NCBI GenBank assembly: GCA_017512725.1
Contig: JAFWEW010000031.1
Location: forward strand, 86,353 to 150,352
Source: Solobacterium sp.
GTDB taxonomy: Bacteria; Bacillota_I; Bacilli_A; Erysipelotrichales; Erysipelotrichaceae
Reading direction: 5' to 3'
DNA length: 64,000 nt
Shown here: in pieces, positions 18,278 to 27,470 of the stretch
Layout of the letters: every line of letters starts with the position of its first letter
Position numbering within the stretch: the first letter of the stretch is position 1
The notes under the pieces: model-generated
What the model was told of the DNA's origin: nothing
Database searches by the model: none
Seen by the model: only the letters and a program-made list of their open reading frames with translations
Program-made: the position numbers and the translations under genes

Positions 18278-18682
18278 ATGTACGAAAAACTGATTGCGTA
18301 TCTGCCATCTTTAAACGGAGAAAAACATGGTAAATGGGTAAGCGGGAAATCAAAGGATCCATCCGCTTCTCCGTTTGGTTTTCTCATGTATGACCGTACA
18401 GGCGACGGTATTATGCACGAAGTTTACCGGATTGTTGACCGTTACCCGCAGATGGGTCTGAACCGGTATCAGGAAATCCTTGAGAAGAACGGCATTCACT
18501 GGAACAAACAGGAAATGAAAGAGGCGGATGTCTCAAAATGGGATGACCAGGGTGTGGTGGCTTTGCTGGTGGGAATCCTTCGGGCAGACCGTTTCGTCGA
18601 GGGAGTCTACAAAGAGTTCCTGGAGAACGGCTGTATCCGGAGATGGATCGAACGGCTGAAAGAAATCGACGCAGAGAAATAA
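18278..18682 (+). CDS. DUF6508-like protein
   Basis: The protein is 134 aa from the ATG at 18278 with GGGGAG upstream. The start (KLIAYLPSL), the EVYRIVDRYPQMGLNRYQEILEK middle and the RADRFVEGVYKEFLENG segment match what I remember of DUF6508 proteins, which have no known function. No signal peptide or membrane helix is present. It is probably cotranscribed with the YciI-like gene (37-bp gap). Confidence 0.6.
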   Translation: MYEKLIAYLPSLNGEKHGKWVSGKSKDPSASPFGFLMYDRTGDGIMHEVYRIVDRYPQMGLNRYQEILEKNGIHWNKQEMKEADVSKWDDQGVVALLVGILRADRFVEGVYKEFLENGCIRRWIERLKEIDAEK

Positions 18683-18721
18683 AAGATTCTGCCGAAGAAG
18701 CAGAATCAGATTCAGTATGGA

Positions 18722-18745
18722 AGACCGGAGATCCGGTTTTCTTTT
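18722..18745. terminator. Terminator between convergent genes
   Basis: ACCGGA pairs with TCCGGT around GA, followed by TTTCTTTT. A second hairpin (18685-18707, GATTCTGC/GCAGAATC) lies just upstream. The unit ends the DUF6508-like gene and faces azlD. Confidence 0.7.
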
Positions 18746-18748
18746 GTT

Positions 18749-19078
18749 TCAGAACACCATCTGAACCAGAACCATATAGGTAATGGTTCCAATCAGCACA
18801 CTGAAGATCGTATGGCGTTTCCACAGGTAGGTTCCTGTTACGACGGACAATGCCAGGAGCTCTGGCAGACCATATGGTTTCTGTGCAACATTGACATCCT
18901 TCAGACAGTAAACGATCAGAAGTCCCATGGCGGTATAAGGAACTGTTTTGCCAAGGTAAAGGATGTAGGGCGGAATGTGTTCTTTTCTTCCGAAGATCAG
19001 TACGGGCAGAATCCTTGTCGCAAGGGTAACCGCACCGATGGTGAACAGGATGAGCATGGCATGTACTTCTCTTGTCAT
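18749..19078 (-). CDS. azlD: AzlD-family branched-chain amino-acid exporter subunit
   Basis: The protein is 109 aa with four membrane helices. The TLATRILPVLIFGRK opening and the PYTAMGLLIVYCL segment are typical of AzlD. With AzlC it forms the two-part exporter for leucine, isoleucine, valine and analogues. It begins 2 bp after the azlC stop, as in most azlCD operons. Confidence 0.85.
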   Translation of the reverse strand: MTREVHAMLILFTIGAVTLATRILPVLIFGRKEHIPPYILYLGKTVPYTAMGLLIVYCLKDVNVAQKPYGLPELLALSVVTGTYLWKRHTIFSVLIGTITYMVLVQMVF

Positions 19079-19079
19079 A

Positions 19080-19793
19080 TCAGACCTCCTCTTCCAGTTC
19101 CTTACGCTTTACCGTCAGAACGGTAATGATGATCATCATGGCCGGTATCAGAAACAGATCTTTTCCAAACAGGATTCGGCAGATCAGCGTTGCGAAGAGA
19201 CCAAGCAGGGCAGGCGTGTGATTTTTCTGGTCGATCCACTGCTGGAGGAATACGGTTGTAAACAGAGCAGTCATCGCAAAATCGATGCCGGTCGAATTAA
19301 ATGTCAGAAGCGTACCGATCCATCCCCCGAGAAAGGACCCGAGGATCCAGGAAGACTGGTTGAATAACGTAACAAGAAGACGGTAATTGCTGAGATTTGC
19401 GCCTTCCGGAAGAAGATCCCGGCTTAACATGGCATAGGTCTCATCACATAATGCGTAATACAGATACCACTTACGGCTTCCTTCATTCCGGTAGCGTCCG
19501 ATCATAGAGATGCTGAAGAAGATATGACGGGCGGAAACCATGAGTGCTGTTATAGCGGCCATCAGAAATGATCCGGTTTCCAGAAAGGAAACACTGACGA
19601 ACTGAGCGGTACCGCTGAAAATCACAATACCGGAAAACAGCGACCAGAACGGTCCGAAACCATGTTTCTGCATCAGTATCCCGTATCCGGTTCCAAGCAC
19701 AACAAATGTCACCATAATTGGCAGGGAGGTATTCAGTGCGGCTTTGACATCCGTTCCGGTAACGAACGGTCTCTTGTTTTTCATATGAGCCAA
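19080..19793 (-). CDS. azlC: AzlC-family branched-chain amino-acid exporter subunit
   Basis: The protein is 237 aa with about seven membrane helices. The conserved SLPIMVTFVVLGTGYG, FSGTAQFVSVSFL and SARHIFFSISM segments identify AzlC. It is the larger subunit of the branched-chain amino-acid exporter and is followed directly by azlD. No strong Shine-Dalgarno sequence is visible upstream of the ATG at 19793; ATG 19784 (MKNKRP) is an alternative. Confidence 0.88.
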   Translation of the reverse strand: MAHMKNKRPFVTGTDVKAALNTSLPIMVTFVVLGTGYGILMQKHGFGPFWSLFSGIVIFSGTAQFVSVSFLETGSFLMAAITALMVSARHIFFSISMIGRYRNEGSRKWYLYYALCDETYAMLSRDLLPEGANLSNYRLLVTLFNQSSWILGSFLGGWIGTLLTFNSTGIDFAMTALFTTVFLQQWIDQKNHTPALLGLFATLICRILFGKDLFLIPAMMIIITVLTVKRKELEEEV

Positions 19794-19981
19794 TATAGCA
19801 TTTCTGTACCTGCATTACATGGAATGTGATTCACATATAGGGTATTTCTACAAAAGAGAAATTCTTTGCCGGTGCTGGCTGATCTCTGAAGGTTGAAATG
19901 TTCAGCAAAAATTCAGATAAAAAGATTGAATTTGCAGTAAAAAATGAGTAGTCTTTATCTGTTTCAAGGAGGAAAGAAAAA

Positions 19982-20461
19982 ATGAAGAACAACAAATTCC
20001 TGTCCGTACTGGCAGTAGGTGCGCTCGCTATGAGCATGGCTGCCTGCAAAACAGCAGAGACTGCTGCTCCTGAAGCAACAGCCGAAACCGAAACTGAAAC
20101 GACAACCGAAAACAACAAAGCTGCGATCGTCGGTTCCTGGCAGCTCTCCAAGGTTCTCGTCTCTGAAACAGAAGGCGAAGATCCTGCAGAGGTTGAGGAA
20201 GCAGATCACGCATCCATGTTCAGTGAGAAGGAAAACGTCTATACCTTTAATGAAGACGGCACCGGAACACTGCTGGTTGTAGCAGGTGCTGATCAGGCGG
20301 AAGAAGAACTTACCTGGGTGACCGATCCGGAAGGTACCTACACCGTTACCGGCTCGAATGCAGAGACCTATATCTATGATCCGGTTGAGGATGTTCTGAT
20401 GAGAGAATACATCGGCAGCGATCCTTACATCCACGTAGTAACTGTATTCGCACGCAAGTAA
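19982..20461 (+). CDS. Small lipoprotein with lipocalin-like domain
   Basis: The protein is 159 aa. It has a signal peptide with lipobox SMAAC, an acidic Glu/Thr-rich linker, then a domain starting IVGSWQLSKVL with FNEDGTGTL. That pattern is seen in lipocalin-like lipoproteins of gut bacteria. A strong AAGGAGG site precedes the ATG. It is a single-gene unit with its own terminator. The ligand is unknown. Confidence 0.75.
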   Translation: MKNNKFLSVLAVGALAMSMAACKTAETAAPEATAETETETTTENNKAAIVGSWQLSKVLVSETEGEDPAEVEEADHASMFSEKENVYTFNEDGTGTLLVVAGADQAEEELTWVTDPEGTYTVTGSNAETYIYDPVEDVLMREYIGSDPYIHVVTVFARK

Positions 20462-20481
20462 TCAAACCGCAATGAACGGAA

Positions 20482-20533
20482 AGAGACGTTTATCGGCAAT
20501 GAATGAAACTGCCGGAGAAGCGTCTCTTTTTTC
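20482..20533 (+). terminator. Intrinsic terminator
   Basis: AGAGACG pairs with CGTCTCT, with an inner CGGCA/TGCCG stem, and TTTTTT follows. It ends the lipoprotein gene. Confidence 0.8.
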
Positions 20534-20607
20534 TGTGCTGTTTACGGAACGGCTTGGAAGCAGAATAATAGTAAAAGGTAAATAACAAAACAGCAGGAGT
20601 ACGAACG

Positions 20608-21429
20608 ATGAGCTATTTTGAACTGCGCAATGGCGAAAAACTGTATTACGAAGATACCGGAAAAGGAGAACAGACCATCATCCTGATGCATGGCTGGACC
20701 AGCACGCATGAAGTATTCTCTCCCTGTATTCCGGAAATCAGCCAGAAAGCCAGATGCATTGCCTATGACCACAGAGGGCACGGAAAGAGCAAAGATGCGA
20801 ATCATGACCATGTGACCATGGATACCCTCGCATCCGATCTGAATGAACTGATTCAGGGACTTGGTCTGAAGGATGTCACACTGCTTGGCTGGTCCATGGG
20901 AGCCGGCGTTGCCATGAACTACATGTCGGTCTACGGATGCGATGCACTGTGTAGGGTGATACTTTGCGATATGACGCCGAAACAGCTGAATGATGAGACC
21001 TGGCACCTTGGACTGTATCAGGGGAAATATACCGAAGAGGACAGGAAATTGGATGCAGGAAAAGATTTCTTCTCGGCATACAAAACGTTTGCGATCGGCG
21101 CCGTTCCAAAACTTGCAAAAATCCCTGGCTTCCTTCTGAAACGACCGCTGAAGAAAATCCTCGCAGAGTGCGATGAGAAAACCCTGAAGAGTCTTTCGGC
21201 ATCCATGAAGGAGAAAGACTATCGGGAAAGTGTAGAACGGATTACGGTACCGGTGACTTATTTCTATGCCGTGCCCGGTTCCCTGTTTTCACCAGAGCTG
21301 GCAGACTGGTACAGGGAACATGTACATACCGCATATGAAGCGGTGCCGTTTGAGAACAGCACCCATATGCTGATCAAGGATCATCCGGAACAGTTTGCGA
21401 AGGAAGTCATTAAGGTTCTCGAACAGTAA
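20608..21429 (+). CDS. Alpha/beta hydrolase
   Basis: The protein is 273 aa, soluble. The oxyanion HGW motif (ILMHGWTST), YDHRGHGKS and the nucleophile elbow GWSMGAG (Ser96) are present, and a late STHM histidine (about residue 251) completes the triad. The layout is that of small esterases, lactonases or haloperoxidase-like enzymes. It begins a long plus-strand series. The substrate is unknown. Confidence 0.85.
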   Translation: MSYFELRNGEKLYYEDTGKGEQTIILMHGWTSTHEVFSPCIPEISQKARCIAYDHRGHGKSKDANHDHVTMDTLASDLNELIQGLGLKDVTLLGWSMGAGVAMNYMSVYGCDALCRVILCDMTPKQLNDETWHLGLYQGKYTEEDRKLDAGKDFFSAYKTFAIGAVPKLAKIPGFLLKRPLKKILAECDEKTLKSLSASMKEKDYRESVERITVPVTYFYAVPGSLFSPELADWYREHVHTAYEAVPFENSTHMLIKDHPEQFAKEVIKVLEQ

Positions 21430-21491
21430 AACCCAGAAGATGTACGGAAACCGGAAACGGTTTGAAACGAAGGATAAAAGGAATGTGAACT

Positions 21492-22424
21492 ATGAAATGG
21501 AAACTGTGGAATGTGAGCCGACTGGTGACAGCGGCACTTGCGGCTGGGATCCTGCTTGCGGGATGTTCTGAGAAAAAAGAAGAGGAAAAGACGGCAGAGG
21601 AGAAAAACGAAACGATGAAAGTTCTGGTAGATACGGTAAAGACAGATGAATTCACAATGGATTACTGCCGGTTCGGGAATGGTGAAAAGGTTCTTGTGGC
21701 AATACCCGGGCTGAGTGTTCAGAGTATTATGCCGTCTGCAGAAGCGATCGCAGACGCTTATAAAGCAATGACGGATGATTATACGCTTTACTTCTTTGAC
21801 CGGAGAAAGAATCACCCGGATCCCTATACGATAGAAGATATGGCTCGTGATACTGCGGCGGCCGTACGTGAACTTGGAATTGAACAGGCAGACTTCCTGG
21901 GGGCATCTCAGGGCGGCATGATCGCACAGGAAATCGCAATCCATAATCCGGAACTTGTTCATAAGCTGATTCTTGGTTCTTCGTCCGCCTGTGTCGGAGA
22001 AGAACAGTACAAGACGCTGAACGAATGGGTTGAACTTGCAAAGGCGAATGACGCATTGAACCTGTATCTGGCATTTGGAGAAGCAGTCTATCCGCCGGAA
22101 GTATTTGAGAATTCAAAAGAAATGCTGGCAGATGCGGCCGGGACGGTTACCGAAGAAGAACTGGCCAGTTTCGTTGTTATTGCCGAAGCCACAAAAGGGT
22201 TTGATGTTTCGGATCAGCTTGATACGATTACCTGCCCGGTTCTGATCCTTGGATCGGAAGATGACCGGGTCCTTGGGGCAGAGGCATCGCGAAAGCTGGC
22301 AGAAGGGCTGAAAAACAGTTCTCATTGCGAACTGTACATGTATGACGGGTATGGTCATGCGGCCTATGATCTGGCGCCGGATTACAAGGAGCGCATGCTG
22401 AAATTCCTCCTTGCGGAAGAATAA
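21492..22424 (+). CDS. Lipoprotein alpha/beta hydrolase
   Basis: The protein is 310 aa. A type II signal peptide ends at lipobox LLAGC (Cys25), followed by a charged Lys/Glu linker. The hydrolase domain has the GASQGG nucleophile elbow, a GSEDDRV acid region and GYGHAAYD for the histidine. It should act on the outer face of the membrane. It lies 3 bp before the TauE/SafE-like gene, so it may process a compound linked to that exporter. Confidence 0.85.
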   Translation: MKWKLWNVSRLVTAALAAGILLAGCSEKKEEEKTAEEKNETMKVLVDTVKTDEFTMDYCRFGNGEKVLVAIPGLSVQSIMPSAEAIADAYKAMTDDYTLYFFDRRKNHPDPYTIEDMARDTAAAVRELGIEQADFLGASQGGMIAQEIAIHNPELVHKLILGSSSACVGEEQYKTLNEWVELAKANDALNLYLAFGEAVYPPEVFENSKEMLADAAGTVTEEELASFVVIAEATKGFDVSDQLDTITCPVLILGSEDDRVLGAEASRKLAEGLKNSSHCELYMYDGYGHAAYDLAPDYKERMLKFLLAEE

Positions 22425-22427
22425 GCA

Positions 22428-23144
22428 ATGAAATTCATTGTGTTTGTATTAACCGCACTGCTTGCCGGATTCATTCAGGGAATCGCAGGCTTTGGAAGCG
22501 GACCGATTCAGATGATGACGTATCCACTGTTCTGGGCATTGCCGGCAGCGGCAGCGATTTCCGTCAGTGTTTCGGTTCCTTTGAATCTGGATATGATGAT
22601 GACATATCGGCAGGAACTGCAGTGGAGGAAGGTATTGTTGCCGGCGATTCCCTACATGGTGATCTGCTCGGCTGCCATAAGTCTGTCACAGCAGGCGGAC
22701 CGGGCAGTGATGAAAAAGGTATTTGGTGTTTTCCTGATCCTGCTGGCGGTATATTATCTCTTCTTCCGGCAGGATCCGAAAACACCGATGAATCTTCCCA
22801 AAGCGATTGTCTACGTTGTGATCTCAGCGCTCTGTGATGCGTTTTTCGGAATCGGCGGACCGCTGATGGTCCTGTATTTTCTCAGTGAAACCTCTTCAAC
22901 GAAAGAATATCTGGGTACCGTTGCGGCATTCTTTTTCATCAATGGTGTTTACAATACCGGTTATCGAATTTTCTGCGGAATACTGACTCTGGAACATCTC
23001 CCGTATATCGCTGTCGGTATCGTGGTCATACTTGCAGGAGTAACGATTGCCCACCGCCTGGTAGATAAACTGGATGAGCATCTCCTGAAACGAATCACTT
23101 ATGTCATGATCGGTGTGACCGGAGTAATTAATCTGTTTTCATGA
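22428..23144 (+). CDS. TauE/SafE-family (TSUP) membrane exporter
   Basis: The protein is 238 aa with seven to eight membrane helices in the two-repeat TSUP arrangement. The first repeat starts with GFIQGIAGFGSGPIQMM and the second with DAFFGIGGPLMVLYFL, the characteristic glycine-rich family motif. Members export sulfite, sulfoacetate or other small organosulfur anions. The start lies 3 bp after the lipoprotein hydrolase gene, which suggests coupled expression. Confidence 0.85.
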   Translation: MKFIVFVLTALLAGFIQGIAGFGSGPIQMMTYPLFWALPAAAAISVSVSVPLNLDMMMTYRQELQWRKVLLPAIPYMVICSAAISLSQQADRAVMKKVFGVFLILLAVYYLFFRQDPKTPMNLPKAIVYVVISALCDAFFGIGGPLMVLYFLSETSSTKEYLGTVAAFFFINGVYNTGYRIFCGILTLEHLPYIAVGIVVILAGVTIAHRLVDKLDEHLLKRITYVMIGVTGVINLFS

Positions 23145-23157
23145 AAAGAGAAATAGG

Positions 23158-23673
23158 ATGATAAAAAACGAACTGCAGATCCGCGAACTGATGCCGGAAG
23201 ATGCGAAAGCAATTCTTGCGTTTACAAAAAGAGTCGGCGGAGAAACCGATAATCTGACATTTGGCTCCAATGGGATTCCGATCTCGGAAGCGGCCGAACA
23301 AACCTTTCTTGCGGCAGTGCATGAGGATCCAAAATCCATCATGCTTGGTGTTTTCAGAGACAATGAACTGATCGCAGATGGAAGTATCCATTCTCTGCCG
23401 CGGAGAATGTCGCATCGTGCGGAATTTGGAATAACTGTGGTCCGGGATGAATGGAACAAAGGAATCGGAAGTATTCTGATGGAAAAGCTGATTGGATTTG
23501 CGAAAGAGGCTGGAATTGAGATCATCAATCTGGAAGTCCGGGCGGATAACCGAAACGCGATTCATCTCTACGAAAAATACGGGTTCCGTCATATCGGAAC
23601 TTCACCTGCATATTTCAAAATCGGCGGAGAATACATCGATTTTGAAATCATGTATCTTGATCTGAGAGGATGA
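23158..23673 (+). CDS. GNAT N-acetyltransferase
   Basis: The protein is 171 aa. The acetyl-CoA pyrophosphate-binding segment is VVRDEWNKGIGSILMEKLI, followed by NLEVRADNRNAIHLYEKYGF, the standard GNAT motif A and B order. It resembles the YhhY/RimI-like acyltransferases that modify amines or amino acids. Its stop overlaps the start of the PaaK-like gene (ATGA), so the two are coupled. Confidence 0.88.
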   Translation: MIKNELQIRELMPEDAKAILAFTKRVGGETDNLTFGSNGIPISEAAEQTFLAAVHEDPKSIMLGVFRDNELIADGSIHSLPRRMSHRAEFGITVVRDEWNKGIGSILMEKLIGFAKEAGIEIINLEVRADNRNAIHLYEKYGFRHIGTSPAYFKIGGEYIDFEIMYLDLRG

Positions 23674-25007
23674 AAACAATGAGCCTGATAGGAACAATGC
23701 TGAAAACCCGAAACGGCGATAACTGGCCAAGGGAAAAACTGGAAGCAGTACAGCAGAAACGTCTCAGAAAACTTGTGGATTATGCTCGAGAAAACAGTCC
23801 GTATTATCAGGAGCGTTATGCAGATATCGGCACGGAATATACGCTGCGTGATCTGCATCCGGTGGCCAAGTCGGAGATGATGGCAAATTTTGATAATGTT
23901 CTGACCGACCGGCGTATCACGATGGAACGAATTGATGCGTTCACACAGGACCTCGATCATATCGGACGAAAGATCGATGATCACTATCTGATTTTCAAAA
24001 CATCCGGATCGACCGGCAACCCGGCAGTGGTACTGTACGATCAGCAGATGATCGATGTTTCATCAGCGGTAGCGGCATTCCGTACCTTTGCCCGCAAAGA
24101 AGATTTCCAAACGTTTATGAAACACGGAAAAAAGACAGCAGGGGTATTTGCGGATTACGGGTTCTATCTGGCCTGCGGAATGTCACGGTACCTGCAGCTG
24201 AAAATGCCGCATCAGAAAACCAAGATCACCGTGGATGTAAATGCGCCGGAATCCGAGATCATAAAACAGCTGAATGACTTTCAGCCTTCCATGCTGAGCG
24301 GCTATCCTTCCAATCTTGCGCTGCTGGCAGATTTTGAAGATCTGGATATCCATCCGGATGTTGTTATTACAGGCGGAGAGCTTCTGACCGATGAAATACG
24401 TGAAAAGCTGACAAAGAAGTTCGGGTGTTATGTTCAGACCCATTACTCCTGTACGGAAGGCGGAGAGATCGCCTGTGAATGTGCAGAAAAGCATCTGCAC
24501 ATCAACGAAGACTGGGTCATTGTAGAACCGGTCGATCAGAATTATCAGCCGGTCCCGTTCAACGAGCAGTCGGACAAAGTTCTGATTACCAATCTGGCCA
24601 ATTACATCCAGCCGTTTATCCGTTATGAATTAACAGACCGCATCATCGTCCATGATGAAAAATGCAGCTGCGGAAGAAACACGCGGTGGCTGGAGATTGA
24701 AGGGCGGACCGATGATATTCTTGAATTCTGTGACGGGGTAAGGATTGCGCCAATGTCCCTGTATAAAATTCTGGAGGAAGTAAAACCGATCCGAAGATTT
24801 CAGCTGGTCCAGCGATCAAAAGATGCGGTAGAGGTGAGAGTCCTTGCCGATCAGCCGGAAGCGGCATTTGAAGAAGCACGCAGAGATCTGGACGCATTTT
24901 TCCAAAGTAAGGGACTGAAGGTGAAAATCAACTTCTCAGGGATCCCTCCACAGGCAGATCCGGTCAGCGGCAAGTTCAAGCACATTTACAAAGAGTTTTC
25001 AGAGTAA
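23670..25007 (+). CDS. PaaK/CapK-like adenylate-forming ligase
   Basis: The protein is 445 aa. It opens with LRKLVDYARENSPYYQERY, common to phenylacetate-CoA ligase and coenzyme F390 synthetase relatives. The ATP-binding FKTSGSTGNP loop follows, then a CTEGGEIACEC segment, DRIIVHDEKCSCGRNTRW and a C-terminal subdomain ending at SGKFKHIYKEF. It probably activates an aromatic or other carboxylate as an acyl-adenylate. The partner acceptor is unknown. It overlaps the GNAT gene by 4 bp. Confidence 0.82.
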   Translation: MKTMSLIGTMLKTRNGDNWPREKLEAVQQKRLRKLVDYARENSPYYQERYADIGTEYTLRDLHPVAKSEMMANFDNVLTDRRITMERIDAFTQDLDHIGRKIDDHYLIFKTSGSTGNPAVVLYDQQMIDVSSAVAAFRTFARKEDFQTFMKHGKKTAGVFADYGFYLACGMSRYLQLKMPHQKTKITVDVNAPESEIIKQLNDFQPSMLSGYPSNLALLADFEDLDIHPDVVITGGELLTDEIREKLTKKFGCYVQTHYSCTEGGEIACECAEKHLHINEDWVIVEPVDQNYQPVPFNEQSDKVLITNLANYIQPFIRYELTDRIIVHDEKCSCGRNTRWLEIEGRTDDILEFCDGVRIAPMSLYKILEEVKPIRRFQLVQRSKDAVEVRVLADQPEAAFEEARRDLDAFFQSKGLKVKINFSGIPPQADPVSGKFKHIYKEFSE

Positions 25008-25169
25008 GAAAATACCGTCTTTTTTCTCAGAACGAAATTGTTGGATCTATTTTCTTTCCGCAGATTAAAGGCGGTTGCGATAAAATCATCGATAGACATA
25101 GCTATTGTCTGATCCTCCTTGTCTGGTGTTCACCTGTAGCAAGATGAATATCGGCATGGAGGTTTTTTC

Positions 25170-25235
25170 ATGAAGCGAGACAACCCACAGGAATTATTGG
25201 AGCTTCCCTCAGGCGATAATAGTGGGGCATTATAA
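25170..25235 (+). CDS. 21-codon leader ORF coupled to the MFS gene
   Basis: An ATG at 25170 follows GGAGG with 7-bp spacing, the strongest ribosome binding site in the region. The ORF runs 21 codons, starts MKRDNPQELLEL and ends with TAA sharing one base with the downstream ATG (TAATG at 25233-25237). The MFS gene has no independent Shine-Dalgarno sequence at useful spacing. Translation of the exporter therefore probably depends on this leader. The peptide resembles no family I know. Confidence 0.6.
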   Translation: MKRDNPQELLELPSGDNSGAL

Positions 25236-26500
25236 TGAATAAGATGATGAAACTGTTTGATCAGTACCGCGGATTACGAAAAGAAATCTATATTCTCTTT
25301 TTTGGCCGGGTCGTTACCAACCTCGGCAGTATGATCTGGCCGGTCATGACAATGATCCTCAGCCAGAAGCTGGGTCTTTCTGCTGCTGAAATATCGTATT
25401 TCTTTGTCGGAGCTTCTTTGATTATTCTGCCGGCAAATATCATCGGCGGAAAGCTTGCGGACCGGTATAACAAAAAGTGGGTAATCGTAGCCTGTGACAC
25501 CGTAAGCATTTTCTGTTTCTTTGTCAGTGCAGCGGTACCGCTTGGACTTGGAACCATCTTCCTCTTTGTGCTTGCGGGAGCCCTGCAAAGCGTCGAATAT
25601 CCTTCCTATGAAGCACTGTTTGCGGATCTTTCAACAACCAACGACCGGGACCGTGCCTTCTCACTGGAATATCTTGGCGGTAATCTCGGCCTGATCCTCT
25701 CCCCGACCATCGCGGGGCTTCTGTTTCAGAATTATCTGTGGCTCAGCTTTCTGATCAGCGGGATTTCCATTGCCTGCTCAACAATACTGATTGCAGTATT
25801 CATAAAAGACATTACCCCGGTAGAAGATACGGGCGAAAAAGCGGTCTATCAGGAGAAAAAAGATGATGTGAGTGTTCTCGGAGTCCTCCGGGAAAATCCG
25901 CTGCTGTTGCTGTTTCTTGTGTGCGGAGCACTATACAATGCGGCCTACATGCAGTACACCTACATCATGCCGCTGGATATGGCTTCCGTTCATGGAGAGA
26001 ACGGAGCGTTTCTGTTTGGAACGGTCACCAGCCTCAACTGCATAACCGTTGTGCTTTTTACACCCATTATTACGAAGGTATTCTCGAACATGAGAGATGC
26101 CGGAAAAATGATTACCGGAAGGATCCTCATCTTTGCGGGATATCTGGTATTTCTGCTGTTTCTGGGATTTGTACCATCTTACTATCTGGCTATGCTCATC
26201 TTTACCTGGGGCGAGATCTTTTCCGCAATCTCAGAAGGACCGTATGTATCTGTCCGGATACCTGCAAGTCATCGGGGAAGAGTAAATGGAATCATGAGCG
26301 TTGTTTACACCATATTTTTGATTCTGGTTGAACTGTCTGTTGGTCAGATCTATGACCGCGCCGGATCGCACTGGACATGGGTGTTCATAATGACGGTCGT
26401 ACTGATTTCGATCCTGCTGGCAGTTCTGCTGAAGACGAAAGATCGTAAAGCATATCCGAAACTGTATGAAGAAGGAAAGGAGAATTTCGAAGACGCATGA
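25235..26500 (+). CDS. MFS transporter, probable drug/metabolite exporter
   Basis: The protein is 421 aa with twelve membrane helices. After helix 2 there is the MFS loop signature GGKLADRYNKKWVI. A central cytoplasmic loop (about 190-215) splits two six-helix halves. It resembles the MdtH/YfmO-like multidrug exporters. Its start overlaps the leader ORF and its stop overlaps the flavodoxin gene by ATGA, so the three form one translated unit. Confidence 0.88.
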   Translation: MNKMMKLFDQYRGLRKEIYILFFGRVVTNLGSMIWPVMTMILSQKLGLSAAEISYFFVGASLIILPANIIGGKLADRYNKKWVIVACDTVSIFCFFVSAAVPLGLGTIFLFVLAGALQSVEYPSYEALFADLSTTNDRDRAFSLEYLGGNLGLILSPTIAGLLFQNYLWLSFLISGISIACSTILIAVFIKDITPVEDTGEKAVYQEKKDDVSVLGVLRENPLLLLFLVCGALYNAAYMQYTYIMPLDMASVHGENGAFLFGTVTSLNCITVVLFTPIITKVFSNMRDAGKMITGRILIFAGYLVFLLFLGFVPSYYLAMLIFTWGEIFSAISEGPYVSVRIPASHRGRVNGIMSVVYTIFLILVELSVGQIYDRAGSHWTWVFIMTVVLISILLAVLLKTKDRKAYPKLYEEGKENFEDA

Positions 26501-26949
26501 AAACAGCCATCATCTACTACTCCAGACATCATGGAAATACAAAAAAAGTACTGGATGCTATAACGAAAGCGGATCAGACGGTAACGCTGATTGACGTAAC
26601 GGAAGTATCTGACGCAGACCTGTCCGGCTATGACTGTATCGGGCTGGCATCCGGAATCTACTACAATAATTTTGCCAGACAGATCCTGTCCTTTGCGGAG
26701 GAACACCTGCCGGAAAACAAAGCAGTTTTCTTCCTGTATACACATGGAGCACCGGCAGGAAAGTTTCTGCATGGGATCCGTTCCGTCACAGAGAAGAAAC
26801 ACTGCAGGGAGCTTGGCGAATATGGATGCCTTGGATTCGATACGTTCGGCCCGTTCAAACTGGTGGGCGGAATTGCCAAAGGCCATCCCGATGCGGATGA
26901 GATCAATGCCGCAGTGGACTTTTACCGGATGATCCAGAACAGTCTGTAG
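26497..26949 (+). CDS. Flavodoxin-domain protein
   Basis: The protein is 150 aa. The FMN phosphate loop YYSRHHGNTKKV near the N-terminus and GLASGIYYNNFAR and YTHGAP further on fit a short-chain flavodoxin. It would carry electrons for a reductase. It overlaps the MFS gene by 4 bp. The redox partner is not evident nearby. Confidence 0.85.
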   Translation: MKTAIIYYSRHHGNTKKVLDAITKADQTVTLIDVTEVSDADLSGYDCIGLASGIYYNNFARQILSFAEEHLPENKAVFFLYTHGAPAGKFLHGIRSVTEKKHCRELGEYGCLGFDTFGPFKLVGGIAKGHPDADEINAAVDFYRMIQNSL

Positions 26950-26981
26950 ATTGGTAAGGTGCAGGTAAGGAGAATAACCAA

Positions 26982-27470
26982 ATGGAGAACTATCGTTTTT
27001 TGGAACTGGTGCAGCAGGAAAAAGGCTTTGAATTCTATCAGGCTTTTCGCGATGAAGTTGACTGGATCATAGGCGGCAAGGAGGATACCTGCTGGTTCGT
27101 AATCATGAAGGATCAGTCGGTAAAGGAAATGTACATCGGAACGCTGAAAGACGGTGTATGGACAGACCGCATGATCAAGGGAAAGGGCAAGAAGAAAACA
27201 ATCACAGAAATGCCCTCAGAGAGCACCATCCGGCGCGTTGAGGAACGGGCATACTTCATGCAGGATGCCGATTGGGTATCCGGCAGGAAACCAAAGCTGG
27301 TTGAGGACAGCCATCCGCATTATCACTATGTCTACGGGCTTGGTGACAAGGCACTGGATGTATCGGAAGCGTATGGGGTCAGTATCGGATACAACGATCT
27401 GAAAGAACCTTCAGATGCCTTTCATCTGAGATATCTCTATACCGGGGAAGCAGTGGGTCTGCCGGAATGA
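26982..27470 (+). CDS. Hypothetical protein
   Basis: The protein is 162 aa, soluble, without a signal peptide. It is rich in aromatic and charged residues, with a Lys-rich GKGKKKT patch and an HPHYHYVYGLGDK stretch that could bind a metal. AAGGAG precedes the ATG. The stop overlaps the following lipoprotein start region (ATGA). I recognise no family. Confidence 0.65.
   Translation: MENYRFLELVQQEKGFEFYQAFRDEVDWIIGGKEDTCWFVIMKDQSVKEMYIGTLKDGVWTDRMIKGKGKKKTITEMPSESTIRRVEERAYFMQDADWVSGRKPKLVEDSHPHYHYVYGLGDKALDVSEAYGVSIGYNDLKEPSDAFHLRYLYTGEAVGLPE

Noticed and set aside
25008..25160. Known riboswitch upstream of the MFS gene
   Set aside because: No signature of the common classes was recognised; only short hairpins and a leader ORF are visible.
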